Origin: Sinomonas atrocyanea | Lineage (GTDB): Bacteria; Actinomycetota; Actinomycetes; Actinomycetales; Micrococcaceae | Assembly (NCBI RefSeq): GCF_030811715.1 | Contig: NZ_JAUSRH010000006.1 | Location: 124,001 to 188,000, forward strand | Direction: 5' to 3' | Length of the DNA stretch: 64,000 nucleotides | Shown here: positions 44,257 to 53,157 of the stretch, one piece after another | How positions within the stretch are numbered: the first letter of the stretch is position 1 | Layout of the letters: each line of letters starts with the position of its first letter | The notes under the pieces: generated by a model | The model's database searches: none | The model's input: the letters and a program-made list of their open reading frames with translations, nothing else | What the model was told of the DNA's origin: nothing | Position numbers and translations under genes: made by a program

Positions 44257-45156
44257 ATGGTTGAGAATCTCGTGAAGACGGCGGAGATCAATGCGCCGGT
44301 GGACTCCGTCTTCACCTTCCTCAGCGACCCGACGCGATGGATGCTCGCGTTCCCCGGCGACAGCGAGGTCACGGACGTCCAGATCGCCCCGGACGGCGTG
44401 GGCACGTCGGCGAAATGGGCGGCGAAGATCTTCGGCGTCCACATGTCCGTCACTCACGAGTACCGGGAGGTGGAGCGCAACCGGCGGATCGTCTCGAAGG
44501 CCTCGGCAGGCCCCGTCCTCACCTTCTCCCTCGAGTCTCAGGGCGACCGAACCGTGCTCAGTGTCGAGCAGGGCTTCGACATCCAGACCCCGCTCGTGCG
44601 GGTCCCGCTCCAAGCGCTCTTCACCCGTTGGGCCGAGGACGACATCGAGGGACTGGTCGCCAACATCAAGAGCCTCGTGGAGACCGGGCAGAAGGCCGTC
44701 CTCGAACCCGAGAAGAAGCTCGGCCACACGCTGACCTGGTCCGGCGCCGTCAGCATCCACGCCCCGGTGGAGCGCGTGTTCGACCTCGTGAAGGACCCGG
44801 CGGTGTGGCTCGGGCCCGACGTGCGGATCTCCGACCTCCACGTCGCGCCCGAGGGCGTCGGGACGACCTTCGAGGCGTCGTGGCGCTTCCTGGGCATCCC
44901 GCTCCGGACCACCCACGAGTACACGGAGTTCGTCCCGAACGAGCACTTCACGTCGAAGGCCGCGCTCGGGCCGGTGTTCGTGGTCGCGGTGGCGCCCGAG
45001 GACGGCGGGACGCGCCTGAGCATGCGCTCGGACGTCATCCCCTCGAACTGGGCGGACGCCGCCGTCGACTCGCTGGCCATCAAGCTCACCGAGCGCAGCC
45101 AGGACGAACTGTTGGCCGGCATCAAGGCCAGGGCCGAAGCCGGTGCGGGGCAGTAG
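44257..45156 (+). CDS. Double SRPBCC-domain protein
   Basis: The 299 residues are two tandem START/polyketide-cyclase-like domains. Domain 1 is about 1-145 (KTAEINAPVDSVFTFLSDPT, VTHEYREVERNRRIV). Domain 2 is about 150-295 (SGAVSIHAPVERVFDLVKDP, THEYTEFVPNEHFTS). The repeats align along their length (HAPVERVF with NAPVDSVF, APEGVGTTFEASW with APDGVGTSAKW). SRPBCC domains bind hydrophobic ligands; no catalytic role can be assigned. It ends 4 bp before the convergent AbiEi/DUF559-like gene. Confidence 0.85.
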   Translation: MVENLVKTAEINAPVDSVFTFLSDPTRWMLAFPGDSEVTDVQIAPDGVGTSAKWAAKIFGVHMSVTHEYREVERNRRIVSKASAGPVLTFSLESQGDRTVLSVEQGFDIQTPLVRVPLQALFTRWAEDDIEGLVANIKSLVETGQKAVLEPEKKLGHTLTWSGAVSIHAPVERVFDLVKDPAVWLGPDVRISDLHVAPEGVGTTFEASWRFLGIPLRTTHEYTEFVPNEHFTSKAALGPVFVVAVAPEDGGTRLSMRSDVIPSNWADAAVDSLAIKLTERSQDELLAGIKARAEAGAGQ

Positions 45157-45160
45157 CTCG

Positions 45161-46006
45161 TCAGTACACGGGCAGGCTGCCCTGGGCCAGACGGGCGGAG
45201 ACGACAGCGCCCACGCGGCGCACCACCTGCGCCGTCCGGTGGACCACGTCGCCGTAGCTCACACGCAGGGTGGCAAAGCCGCGGGCTTGGGCTGCCCCGT
45301 CCCGCAGGTAGTCGCTGTACCGGCTCTCGGGTTGCTGGTGCGTCCTGCCGTCGATCTCAAGATCGAGGCAGCGCTCCACGATGTGGTCCATCGACCCCAC
45401 GCCGTCGACCAGCACTTGGGGCTCGACGAAGAACCCGGCCCTGCGCAAGTGCTCCCGCGCCAAGGTTTCGGCCGGAGAATCCGCACCGCGGTCCACCATG
45501 GCGAGCACGGCCCGGGCCGGCCCGTTGCGGGGACCGCGAAGCAGGCTCGCCACGAGCTCCATCGGGAGGCCCTTCTTGAGTGCGGATTCGACGATCACGA
45601 GCGCTTCGAGATCGGGCAGGCAGTGCAGGGCATGCATCACGGTGTCGAGCACCGACGCCGTCCGGGCAGCAGGGGCAGCCGGCGCCCAGGACCCGCGGTG
45701 CACCACGGCCCTGTCGGAGGCCAGCCGACCGTCCGCCCTCTGGAGATGGATCTCCTCGTGCTCCTTCAGCACCCACAGCCCGTGCCTCCTCGCCGCCGAG
45801 ACGCACGTGAGCAGGGAGTTGGTCGTCAGGCAGCGGACCAGGAGCGGATCGGCGTCGGGCAGCGCAAGGATGCCCCGGGCGGGTCGGAGCACTGCTCCTG
45901 TCCGGATGGCAGACACGAGATCGTGCCGGGTCACGCCCGCCGCCAGCAGCTCCGAGCGGCGCGCCGCCCCGTGGTTCTCCCGGAGGGCCCTGACTATCCG
46001 GTCCAT
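45161..46006 (-). CDS. Second AbiEi/DUF559-like protein (PD-(D/E)xK-like C-terminus)
   Basis: This 281-residue protein is distantly related to the gene at 29901. The N-terminal ~50 residues look like an AbiEi-type winged helix (GAARRSELLAAGVTRHDLVS, GILALPDADP). The C-terminus carries DSPAET (176-181), SMDHIV (Asp207), LEIDGRTH (Glu217, Asp219, His223) and a basic helix, aligning with ESPGES, RTDF and GEFDG of the first. No toxin gene is adjacent. The start is ATG 46006. Direct and inverted repeats ending in GGAGTGCA or its complement lie 120-240 bp upstream of its start, in the infA promoter region. Function is unknown; nuclease or repressor activity is inferred. Confidence 0.72.
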   Translation of the reverse strand: MDRIVRALRENHGAARRSELLAAGVTRHDLVSAIRTGAVLRPARGILALPDADPLLVRCLTTNSLLTCVSAARRHGLWVLKEHEEIHLQRADGRLASDRAVVHRGSWAPAAPAARTASVLDTVMHALHCLPDLEALVIVESALKKGLPMELVASLLRGPRNGPARAVLAMVDRGADSPAETLAREHLRRAGFFVEPQVLVDGVGSMDHIVERCLDLEIDGRTHQQPESRYSDYLRDGAAQARGFATLRVSYGDVVHRTAQVVRRVGAVVSARLAQGSLPVY

Positions 46007-46128
46007 GCACCGATGGTCGCGGAGCTGGAGGCCGCTGCGCCGTGGATCGGAGGGCTATGTGGACAGGGCAGCCCTGGGACTGGCGCTGGATCGGATGGGC
46101 GTGCTGCACCCGTCCCCAGTTCTCTTTG

Positions 46129-46246
46129 CGCTCCTCCCCACGAATGGGGCCTGGATGCGAGGTCCGCGGGCCCGCGTGGCCGTGCTGTCGCGCCGCACTG
46201 CTCCGATTGCTGGGGAGGAGTGCACCCAAGGCTGGGGAGGAGTGCA
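46129..46246. repeat. GGGGAGGAGTGCA direct and inverted repeats upstream of infA
   Basis: GCTGGGGAGGAGTGCA is at 46209-46224 and again at 46231-46246, a 22-bp step. A divergent inverted copy, GCGCTCCTCCCCA, lies at 46129-46141, and TGCACCCGTCCCC (from 46104) is a weaker one. The set fills the space between the divergent AbiEi/DUF559-like gene and the infA promoter. The rest of the 46007-46461 gap holds no recognisable gene. Confidence 0.8.
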
Positions 46247-46310
46247 GATGGGGCACAGCGCTCCGGGCGTGCGGAGCCCGGGACCGGCGCGGCGTGTACC
46301 ATGGGCCGAT

Positions 46311-46339
46311 TTAACTTCCGCGCCCACGTGGCGTACAGT
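46311..46339 (+). promoter_or_regulatory. Candidate infA / alpha operon promoter
   Basis: TTAACT (46311-46316), 17-nt gap, TACAGT (46334-46339) is the best-looking promoter in this part of the window and leaves a leader of about 115 nt. The -10 is identical to that proposed for rplJ. The ribosome site AGCGGAGGC precedes infA. Confidence 0.65.
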
Positions 46340-46461
46340 TGTGTGTTGGCTGTCGGCCCTTCCATGCCCATTTGGGGCGTGCCGGAACGCCAGTCGTCAA
46401 ACCATACACGTCCGCCGGGGAGCTCCATGCGCCCGGGCGGCAGAGAAAGTTAGCGGAGGCT

Positions 46462-46683
46462 ATGGCCAAGAAGGACGGTGTCATCGAGATCGAGGGCGTC
46501 GTGACTGAAGCGCTGCCCAACGCAATGTTCCGCGTTGAGCTGACGAACAAGCACGTCGTACTCGCTCACATCTCTGGCAAGATGCGCCAGCACTACATCC
46601 GCATCCTCCCCGAGGATCGCGTCGTGGTGGAGCTCAGCCCGTACGACCTGACTCGCGGCCGGATCGTCTACCGCTACAAGTAA
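46462..46683 (+). CDS. infA: Translation initiation factor IF-1
   Basis: IF-1 binds the 30S A site during initiation. ATG 46462 ([20 protein letters not shown]) gives the standard 73-residue OB-fold protein, with [20 protein letters not shown]. The open frame upstream to 46339 covers the promoter and leader and is rejected. rpmJ follows in the same operon. Confidence 0.98.
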   Translation: MAKKDGVIEIEGVVTEALPNAMFRVELTNKHVVLAHISGKMRQHYIRILPEDRVVVELSPYDLTRGRIVYRYK

Positions 46684-46750
46684 GCAGCCGCGCCCGGGGG
46701 CACCCGGGCGTCAATGCTGACCACCTGCAGAACACGCAAAGGACACAGCC

Positions 46751-46864
46751 ATGAAGGTCAAGCCGAGCGTCAAGCAGATCTGCGACAAGTGCAAGGTGAT
46801 CCGCCGCAATGGGCGGGTCATGGTGATCTGCGAGAACCCGCGCCACAAGCAGCGCCAGGGCTGA
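46751..46864 (+). CDS. rpmJ: Large ribosomal subunit protein L36 (bL36)
   Basis: This 37-residue gene reads [19 protein letters not shown], then [18 protein letters not shown]. The zinc ligands CDKC, C and H are all present, so it is the zinc-dependent C+ form. ATG 46751 is 67 nt after infA; that gap holds a small CGCCCGGG/CCCGGGCG hairpin. rpsM starts 186 nt downstream. Confidence 0.97.
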   Translation: MKVKPSVKQICDKCKVIRRNGRVMVICENPRHKQRQG

Positions 46865-47050
46865 TCCGCCTCCCGCGAGGGAGAGGATCAGGCCGGGCAA
46901 CGCCCACGCAATAACTAGAGAAGGCAGCACAAGCTGCGCTGGGACGAATGGGCCCGGACAGCTGACCCCCGGCCCGGAGGCTGGGGCCGCTCGAGAACGG
47001 AGCGGGTGTCCTGCCTACGACCTCCGGATAGCACAAGGAGAACCGCCGAT

Positions 47051-47428
47051 ATGGCTCGTCTCGCTGGCGTTGACATTCCCCGCGAAAAGCGGCTGGAAAT
47101 CGCGCTCACTTACATCTACGGCGTGGGTCGCACCCGTGCGAAGGAAACGCTCGCTGCCACGGGCATCAGCGCGGATGTCCGGGTCAAGGACCTGACGGAC
47201 GCTGAGCTGGTCCAGCTGCGTGACTACATCGAGGGCAACTACAAGGTTGAGGGTGACCTCCGCCGCGAGGTGGCCGCCGACATCCGCCGCAAGGTCGAGA
47301 TCGGCAGCTACGAGGGTCTGCGCCACCGCCGGGGCCTTCCGGTCCGCGGCCAGCGCACCAAGACCAACGCTCGTACCCGCAAGGGCCCGAAGCGCACCGT
47401 CGCAGGCAAGAAGAAGGCCGGCCGCTGA
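47051..47428 (+). CDS. rpsM: Small ribosomal subunit protein S13 (uS13)
   Basis: S13 forms intersubunit bridges and contacts P-site tRNA. ATG 47051 ([20 protein letters not shown]) gives 125 residues with [20 protein letters not shown] and the basic tail. The open frame upstream to 47006 is leader sequence. The ribosome site is CAAGGAGAACC. Confidence 0.98.
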   Translation: MARLAGVDIPREKRLEIALTYIYGVGRTRAKETLAATGISADVRVKDLTDAELVQLRDYIEGNYKVEGDLRREVAADIRRKVEIGSYEGLRHRRGLPVRGQRTKTNARTRKGPKRTVAGKKKAGR

Positions 47429-47464
47429 TAGCGGTCACCCAAGACTTTAGGTAGGAGAAGCTAC

Positions 47465-47869
47465 ATGCCCCCAAAGACTCGTGCGACGTCGGTCCGTAAG
47501 CCGCGCCGCAAGGACAAGAAGAACATCGCGCTCGGTCAGGCGCACATCAAGAGCACCTTCAACAACACCATCGTGTCCATCACGGACCCGTCCGGTGCTG
47601 TGATCTCCTGGGCTTCGGCCGGTGAGGTCGGCTTCAAGGGCTCGCGCAAGTCCACCCCGTACGCCGCGCAGCAGGCCGCCGAGTCCGCCGCGAAGCGTGC
47701 CCAGGAGCACGGCCTCCGCAAGGTCGACGTGTTCGTGAAGGGCCCGGGCTCGGGCCGCGAGACCGCCATCCGCGCGCTGCAGGCCGCTGGCCTCGAGGTC
47801 GGGTCCATCCAGGACGTGACCCCGAGCGCGCACAACGGCTGCCGCCCGCCGAAGCGCCGCCGCGTCTAA
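47465..47869 (+). CDS. rpsK: Small ribosomal subunit protein S11 (uS11)
   Basis: S11 lines the platform at the mRNA exit. The 134 residues include [20 protein letters not shown] and the C-terminal [18 protein letters not shown] strong hairpin follows. rpsD, often next, is absent here, in keeping with Micrococcaceae. Confidence 0.98.
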   Translation: MPPKTRATSVRKPRRKDKKNIALGQAHIKSTFNNTIVSITDPSGAVISWASAGEVGFKGSRKSTPYAAQQAAESAAKRAQEHGLRKVDVFVKGPGSGRETAIRALQAAGLEVGSIQDVTPSAHNGCRPPKRRRV

Positions 47870-47902
47870 CAGGTTGCCGGGGCCGGCGGGGCCGGTCCGC
47901 CC

Positions 47903-47959
47903 GAGGCGAGCCCACGGCGTCGTGCGTCACAGACAACGCACGACGGCGCGGCTCGCCTC
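47903..47959 (+). terminator. Long hairpin between rpsK and rpoA
   Basis: GAGGCGAGCC (from 47903) pairs with GGCTCGCCTC (to 47959), and GCGTCGTGCGT pairs with ACGCACGACGGC inside, giving an imperfect stem of over 20 bp with loop CACAGACA. It includes the word GCACGACGGCG (47938-47948). It should reduce read-through from rpsK into rpoA. Confidence 0.8.
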
Positions 47960-48002
47960 CAGCGGCCTGCCCCGCCCGGCTTCATTACTTAGTTCAGACC
48001 TT

Positions 48003-48031
48003 TTCCATCCATCTGTGTTGCGTCATATAGC
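48003..48031 (+). promoter_or_regulatory. Candidate rpoA promoter
   Basis: TTCCAT (48003-48008), 17-nt gap, TATAGC (48026-48031) sits in an AT-rich stretch just before rpoA and after the hairpin. It would leave only about 20 nt of leader. The ribosome site is GAAAGGAAAACCC. Confidence 0.4.
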
Positions 48032-48056
48032 GGATGCTTCCTGAAAGGAAAACCCA

Positions 48057-49070
48057 GTGCTCATTGCACAGCGCCCCACCCTGTCTGAAGAAGTAGTATC
48101 CGAGAACCGCTCCCGCTTCGTCATCGAGCCGCTGGAGCCGGGCTTCGGCTACACCCTCGGCAACTCGCTGCGCCGCACCCTGCTGTCCTCGATCCCGGGG
48201 GCTGCCGTCACCAGCATCCGGATTGACGGCGTGCTGCACGAATTCACCACGGTTGAGGGGGTCAAGGAGGATGTCACCGAGATCATCCTTAACCTGAAGA
48301 GCCTCTCGATCTCCTCCGACCAGGACGAGCCCGTCGTCGCGTACCTGCGCAAGCAGGGCCCCGGCGTCGTGACGGCCGCGGACATCGCCCCGCCGGCCGG
48401 CGTGGAGATCCACAACCCGGATCTGCACATCGCCACCCTGAACTCCAAGGGCAAGTTCGAGCTCGAGCTGACCATCGAGCGCGGCCGCGGGTACGTCTCC
48501 GCGGCGCAGAACAAGTCCGCGGACGCGGAGATCGGCCGCATCCCGGTCGACTCGATCTACTCCCCGGTGCTGAAGGTGACCTTCCGCGTCGAGGCGACCC
48601 GTGTCGAGCAGCGCACCGACTTCGACAAGCTCATCGTCGACGTGGAGACGAAGCCGGCCATCAAGCCGCGCGACGCCGTCGCGTCGGCCGGCACCACGCT
48701 CGTGGAGCTGTTCGGCCTCGCCCGCGAGCTGAACACCGCCGCCGAGGGCATCGAGATCGGCCCGTCGCCGACGGACGCCGCGCTCGCTGCGGACATGGCC
48801 CTGCCGATCGAGGACCTGGACCTCACCGTCCGTTCGTACAACTGCCTCAAGCGCGAGGGCATCCACACGGTGGGCGAGCTCGTGGCCCGTTCCGAGGCGG
48901 ACCTGATGGACATCCGCAACTTCGGTGCCAAGTCGATCGACGAGGTCAAGGCCAAGCTCCTCGAGCTGGGCCTCTCGCTCAAGGATTCGCCGGTCGGCTT
49001 CGACCCCCTCGCTGCGCGCGCTGCCGCGGGCGACGAGGACGAGGCCGCGTACAGCGACGACGAGCTCTAA
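48057..49070 (+). CDS. rpoA: RNA polymerase alpha subunit
   Basis: RpoA dimerises to start RNA polymerase assembly and binds activators and UP elements. The 337 residues show the N-terminal assembly domain ([35 protein letters not shown]) and the C-terminal domain ([34 protein letters not shown]), with an acidic end. GTG 48057 follows AAAGGAAAACCC. rplQ follows 57 nt later. Confidence 0.98.
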   Translation: MLIAQRPTLSEEVVSENRSRFVIEPLEPGFGYTLGNSLRRTLLSSIPGAAVTSIRIDGVLHEFTTVEGVKEDVTEIILNLKSLSISSDQDEPVVAYLRKQGPGVVTAADIAPPAGVEIHNPDLHIATLNSKGKFELELTIERGRGYVSAAQNKSADAEIGRIPVDSIYSPVLKVTFRVEATRVEQRTDFDKLIVDVETKPAIKPRDAVASAGTTLVELFGLARELNTAAEGIEIGPSPTDAALAADMALPIEDLDLTVRSYNCLKREGIHTVGELVARSEADLMDIRNFGAKSIDEVKAKLLELGLSLKDSPVGFDPLAARAAAGDEDEAAYSDDEL

Positions 49071-49127
49071 GAAGAATTTGCCCGCCGCCGGTGAGAGCCG
49101 GCAGCGGTCCACAACAGGAGAAACGAC

Positions 49128-49709
49128 ATGCCTGCACCCACCAAGGGTCCGCGTCTGGGCGGTGGCCCGGCGCACGAGCGCCTCATGCTCAACAACCTCG
49201 CCGCTGCGCTCTTCGAGCACAAGCGCATCACCACGACCGTGACGAAGGCCAAGCGCCTCCGCCCGGTGGCCGAGCGCCTCATCACGTTCGCGAAGCGCGG
49301 CGACCTCGCTTCGCGCCGCCGTGTCCAGGCCGCCATCTCGGCCCGCACGAACACCAACAAGGGCATCATCCACGAGCTCTTCACCGAGATCGCCCCGCAG
49401 CTGTCGGAGCGCAACGGTGGCTACACCCGCATCACCAAGATCGGCAACCGCAAGGGCGACAACGCCCCCATGGCTGTCATCGAGCTCGTGCTCGAGCCGG
49501 TCTCGGCGAAGCAGGCTGTGGTGAAGGAGGCCGAGAAGGCCGCCGAGAAGAGCGCGCCGAAGGCCGACGCCACCGTCGAGGCCCCGGCCGAGGAGACCGC
49601 CGTCGAGGAGACCGCTGCTGAGGCTCCCGCCGAGGCCGAGGTCACCGAGGCTCCGGCCGAGGAAGCCGCTGAGGCTCCCGCCGAGGAGAAGGCCGACGAC
49701 GCCAAGTAG
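49128..49709 (+). CDS. rplQ: Large ribosomal subunit protein L17 (bL17), long acidic tail
   Basis: L17 lies at the tunnel exit. The first ~120 residues are canonical ([40 protein letters not shown]). The remaining ~70 residues are a low-complexity tail of Ala, Glu, Pro, Val and Lys, giving 193 residues in total, as in some other actinobacteria. A 16-bp terminator follows. In related genomes truA is usually the next gene; here it lies about 13.8 kb away. Confidence 0.97.
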   Translation: MPAPTKGPRLGGGPAHERLMLNNLAAALFEHKRITTTVTKAKRLRPVAERLITFAKRGDLASRRRVQAAISARTNTNKGIIHELFTEIAPQLSERNGGYTRITKIGNRKGDNAPMAVIELVLEPVSAKQAVVKEAEKAAEKSAPKADATVEAPAEETAVEETAAEAPAEAEVTEAPAEEAAEAPAEEKADDAK

Positions 49710-49752
49710 TCGCCTCCCGGCCGTCCCGCACCGTCGGGGCGTCTGATCCTCG

Positions 49753-49788
49753 CAGGGCCCCCGCTCCCATCAGGGAGCGGGGGCCCTG
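49753..49788 (+). terminator. Terminator of rpoA-rplQ
   Basis: There is a perfect 16-bp stem, CAGGGCCCCCGCTCCC (49753-49768) with GGGAGCGGGGGCCCTG (49773-49788), and loop ATCA. GCTGCGTT follows. It lies 44 nt after rplQ and before the convergent sensor kinase. Confidence 0.9.
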
Positions 49789-49842
49789 CTGCGTTCCCGG
49801 GCGGCGAGGCCGAGCCGGACCCCGGCTGTGGTGGGGCCGCGT

Positions 49843-51501
49843 CTAGGTGAGCCCGCCCGTGGGGAGGATGAGCGAGAAGACACTGCCGCAGCCGGGCTCG
49901 CTCTGCACCTGGAGCCGTCCGCCGTGGCGCTCGGCGACCATGCGCGTGAAGGACAGCCCGAGGCCCACGCCGGGGATGTCGAGCCCCCGGGCCGCCTCGG
50001 TGCGGAAGAACCGGTCGAAGATGTGCGGGCGGTCGTCGGCGGAGATGCCGATGCCGGTGTCGGCGACCTCGACGGTGGCCCATCCGCAGGCCTCGGCGGC
50101 CCGGAGGGTGACCACGCCGCCGTCGGGGGAGTACTTGACCGCGTTGGAGAGCAGGTTGTCGGCGGCCTGCCCGATGCGCAGCGGGTCGGCCTGCACCCAC
50201 AGGTTCGCCGGGAGGTCGACGACGAGCCGCACCCGGGCGGCGTCGGCCGCCGTCTGCACGGCCTCGGCGCGGGCCGCGAGCACTGCGGAGAGGTCGATCC
50301 GGGCGGGCCTGATCGGGAGGGTGACCTCAGAGGAGGCCATGAGGTCGCGGGCCAGGTCGATGAGGCGCTCGGCGTTGCCCTGGGCGACCTCGAGCCGGGT
50401 CCTGGCCGCGGCCGGGAGCTCGGACTCGAGCGCGAGGTCGAGGTTGCCGAGCACAGACGTGAGGGGCGTGCGGAACTCGTGGGCCACTGTGCGCACGAGC
50501 TCGGCCTTGTCCTCGGCCGTCTGGGCGAGCTGGGTCACGTCGGTGTAGGAGACGACGGCGCCCCCGCGGTCGCCGTCGACCGGGCGCGCGACGACCTGGA
50601 GCGCCCGGGCCCGGGGCCCCCAGCCGAGCCAGACCATCTCCCCGTCGATCGCCTCGCCGCGGGCCGCCCGGTGGAGGACCCGGTGGTCCGGCTCGACCCG
50701 GGCCCGCCGGTCCTTCGTGAACACGGGGAAGGCCCGGTCGGCGATGTCGAAGTCCGCCGGGGACTCCCAGCCCACGCCCTCGAGCATGCTTCGGAACGCC
50801 TCGTTCCAGCGCACGGGCCGGCCGCCGGGGTCCACGGCGACGATCCCCACGCTCGCCGCGTCGAGGATCGTGGCCAGGAGGGCCTCCTTCTCCACGGCGT
50901 CCTCGAGGAGCTCCTTGAGCTTGGCCTGGTGCGCCCGCAGCTGGCGCTCCTGCAGGCGCAGGCCGGCTCCGGCGGCGCGGATCGCGACCGCGACCGTGAG
51001 CATGAGGGGCGGCAGCAGCAGGGCGTCGGTGAAGGCGGCATGGCCGCCTGCGCCGGGGGCCAGGAGCGTGGGCAGCGTGATGAGGAGCGGGCCGACGAGG
51101 GCCGTGGGCAGGGCGATGCGGGCCGAGAGCGTCGAGCCGGCGATCCAGATGACCGGGAACACGGCGAGCGCGCCGGTCCCCGTGAGCGCCCCGTGCGGGC
51201 CGCCGTTGCGCAGGAGCCACACGGAGACGAGGTCGAGGGCCGGGACGAAGAGCGCGGCGTCGGCGCTCAGCTGCTCCCAGGGCAGCACGAAGCACAGGAG
51301 CGCGGCCGCCATCTGGGCGAGGATGCCGGCGGCGAACAGGGGCGAGGCCGCCGCTTCCGACCAGGCCGCCGGGGCGGCGAGGGCAATGACGGCCACGGCC
51401 ACGGAGAGCGGCAGTTGGCAGAGGAGCACGCGCGTGCGTGCCCCGGCCCGGTCCACGTAGCGGAGGACCTTGCCGGCGGTGGCCAGCTCCTTGACAGACA
51501 C
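49843..51501 (-). CDS. Membrane sensor histidine kinase with PAS domain
   Basis: The 552 residues comprise about six hydrophobic helices (about 25-175), a short coiled linker (180-210), a PAS-like domain (about 210-325), the HisKA H-box VAHEFRTPLTSV with phospho-His341, and the ATPase boxes DNLLSNAVKYSP, VADTGIGIS, FDRFFR and GVGLGL. The kinase core is complete and should be active. It is divergent from the response regulator at 51626. The signal is unknown; the nearby tad pilus operon is a plausible but unproven target. Confidence 0.92.
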   Translation of the reverse strand: MSVKELATAGKVLRYVDRAGARTRVLLCQLPLSVAVAVIALAAPAAWSEAAASPLFAAGILAQMAAALLCFVLPWEQLSADAALFVPALDLVSVWLLRNGGPHGALTGTGALAVFPVIWIAGSTLSARIALPTALVGPLLITLPTLLAPGAGGHAAFTDALLLPPLMLTVAVAIRAAGAGLRLQERQLRAHQAKLKELLEDAVEKEALLATILDAASVGIVAVDPGGRPVRWNEAFRSMLEGVGWESPADFDIADRAFPVFTKDRRARVEPDHRVLHRAARGEAIDGEMVWLGWGPRARALQVVARPVDGDRGGAVVSYTDVTQLAQTAEDKAELVRTVAHEFRTPLTSVLGNLDLALESELPAAARTRLEVAQGNAERLIDLARDLMASSEVTLPIRPARIDLSAVLAARAEAVQTAADAARVRLVVDLPANLWVQADPLRIGQAADNLLSNAVKYSPDGGVVTLRAAEACGWATVEVADTGIGISADDRPHIFDRFFRTEAARGLDIPGVGLGLSFTRMVAERHGGRLQVQSEPGCGSVFSLILPTGGLT

Positions 51502-51625
51502 GATCCCTCCCGGATACGTGAGACGTCCCCCTTCACTTATTTATCATGCATAACGGATACTGTGACATAAGGGCATGGTTCCAATGACAGGCTGTGTCGC
51601 TTCCCGGTCGTATGGAGGGCTCACT

Positions 51626-52489
51626 GTGAACGGTCTGGGTATTGCGTTGGTCGTGGAGGATGACGAAGATATTCGCGGCCTCCTCGAGGATGTGTTGGGG
51701 CATGCCGGCTTCGACGTGCGGACGGCGTCGACGGGCCGAGAGGGCGCCGAACTGGCCCGCACTGAGCACCCCACCGTGGTCACGCTCGACGTCGGGCTGC
51801 CGGACATCGACGGCTTCGAGGTCCTCCGGCGGATCCGGGGTGCCAGCGACGCCTACGTGGTGATGGTCTCCGCGCGGGACGAGGAGCCGGATGCCCTGTT
51901 CGCGCTCCAGTCCGGGGCGGATGACTACCTCACCAAGCCGTTCCGTCCCCGCGAGCTGCGCGCCAGGATCGGCGCGATGCTGCGCCGGCCCCGCGCGGGC
52001 CACGTGGCGGGCACGGCCGGTGCTCTGGCCACAGCGGGCGGCGACCCCCGGCCGCCGCAGGCACACGCTCACGGGTGGATGCCCCGGCCCGAGCAGGCGC
52101 CGAGGCCGTCGGAGCAGGGGCGGCCCTACCCCGCACCGACTCCGCCCCAGCCCGGCGACCGCGTGCTGCGCAATGGTCGCCTGGCGCTGGATCCGCACAC
52201 CCGCATGGCATCGGTGGCCGGAGTGGAGCTCGAGCTCACCCGCAGCGAGTTCGACCTGCTGCACGCGCTCCTGCGCGCGGGCGGACGGGTGCTGACCCGG
52301 GCCGAGCTCGTCCGGGTGGCCCGGGGCGACCGGTTCCGCGACGACGCGTACGTGAGCGAGGCGGACGAGCGCGCCGTCGAGGTCCACATCGGCAATCTGC
52401 GCCGCAAACTCGGCGACGACCCACGCGCCCCGCGCTGGCTCATGACGATCAGGGGCGTGGGCTACCGGCTCCGGCCGGCGGCCGGCTGA
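51626..52489 (+). CDS. Response regulator, OmpR-type with long linker
   Basis: The 287 residues contain a receiver domain (acidic pocket EDDED at 11-15, phospho-Asp55 in TLDVGLP, Lys104 in TKPF). A Pro/Gly/Ala-rich linker of about 60 residues follows, then an OmpR/PhoB winged helix (LELTRSEFDLLHALLRAGGR, EVHIGNLRRKLGDD, IRGVGYRL). GTG 51626 (NGLGIALVVEDD) follows GGAGGG at ideal distance; the frame extends to 51575 without homology. It is divergent from its kinase. The shared 124-bp gap has several AT-rich -10-like hexamers near 51540-51560. Confidence 0.92.
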   Translation: MNGLGIALVVEDDEDIRGLLEDVLGHAGFDVRTASTGREGAELARTEHPTVVTLDVGLPDIDGFEVLRRIRGASDAYVVMVSARDEEPDALFALQSGADDYLTKPFRPRELRARIGAMLRRPRAGHVAGTAGALATAGGDPRPPQAHAHGWMPRPEQAPRPSEQGRPYPAPTPPQPGDRVLRNGRLALDPHTRMASVAGVELELTRSEFDLLHALLRAGGRVLTRAELVRVARGDRFRDDAYVSEADERAVEVHIGNLRRKLGDDPRAPRWLMTIRGVGYRLRPAAG

Positions 52490-52685
52490 GCCCTGCGGCC
52501 TCGCCCGGCCGCGGCCGTCGGCGCGGCGGGGACCCCGCGCGCCAGGACCACGGCGGTGACATCCCCGCACGCGAGGGCCTGGGGCAGGAGGGCCATCGCG
52601 GCCCGGGGCCCGTCCGCCCGCACGCGCCCGACGCCGCGGTCCGCGGCGTCGGCGAGGCGCACCGCCCCGGCCATGGATGCCGCGG

Positions 52686-52883
52686 TGCGACGGTGGACCG
52701 CTCGGCGAGCCCGAGGTAGGCGGCCCGGCGGGTGCGGCCCACCTGCATGTCCTGCAGGGTAGGGGAGAGCTCCTGCGCGAACGGCCCGCGGCCCGTGGCG
52801 GCGCCCCGGGACACGGCGGCCTCGAAGCCGTGGCCAACCTCAACAGAGATGAGCAGCTGGTCGAGGGTGTTCGGCAGCTCCCG
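52686..52883 (-). pseudogene. tadC (T2SSF) gene fragment
   Basis: On the minus strand 66 codons read RELPNTLDQLLISVEVGHGF, EAAVSRGAATGRGPFAQELS and PTLQDMQVGRTRRAAYLGLA, ending ERSTVA. This aligns almost residue for residue with the intact TadC at 61734 (RDLPNTLDQLLISVEAGLGF, LARTLQDMQVGRSRREAYLG, ERTTAAEV). An in-frame TAA precedes it (52884-52886), and similarity stops abruptly after the end, so it is a dead fragment. The flanking 52490-52685 and 52884-53157 hold nothing else recognisable. Confidence 0.85.
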
Positions 52884-53157
52884 TTAGATCGCGGTCTGCC
52901 GCAAGCCTGTGATGGGCCATCGCGTGCAGGCGAGCGTACCGTCGCGGTGTGCGTGGCGGACGAGGCGGGGGGAGCCCCCCGCTGTCCCGTCCTGAAGGAA
53001 CAGGCCAACAGGTTGGCATCCGAGATTCTGGCAAGGAATGCCCAAGGATCCCCAGCGGATCGGCTCCCGGCCCCTCTTCCCTTGGAATGATCGCTCCAGT
53101 AGCAGCGCCGGCCCCCTCCTGGGCATCCGGCCGGACGCGCGGAATCGGGGGAATGGA

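Noticed and set aside
45161-46006. A complete type IV toxin-antitoxin pair
   Set aside because: No AbiEii-like nucleotidyltransferase gene is adjacent to this or the other AbiEi-like gene; both are orphans here.
52462-52674. Short minus-strand frame (ALLPQALACGDVTAVVLARG) after the tadC fragment
   Set aside because: It looks slightly protein-like but matches no family I recognise, has no ribosome site and ends opposite the regulator gene.
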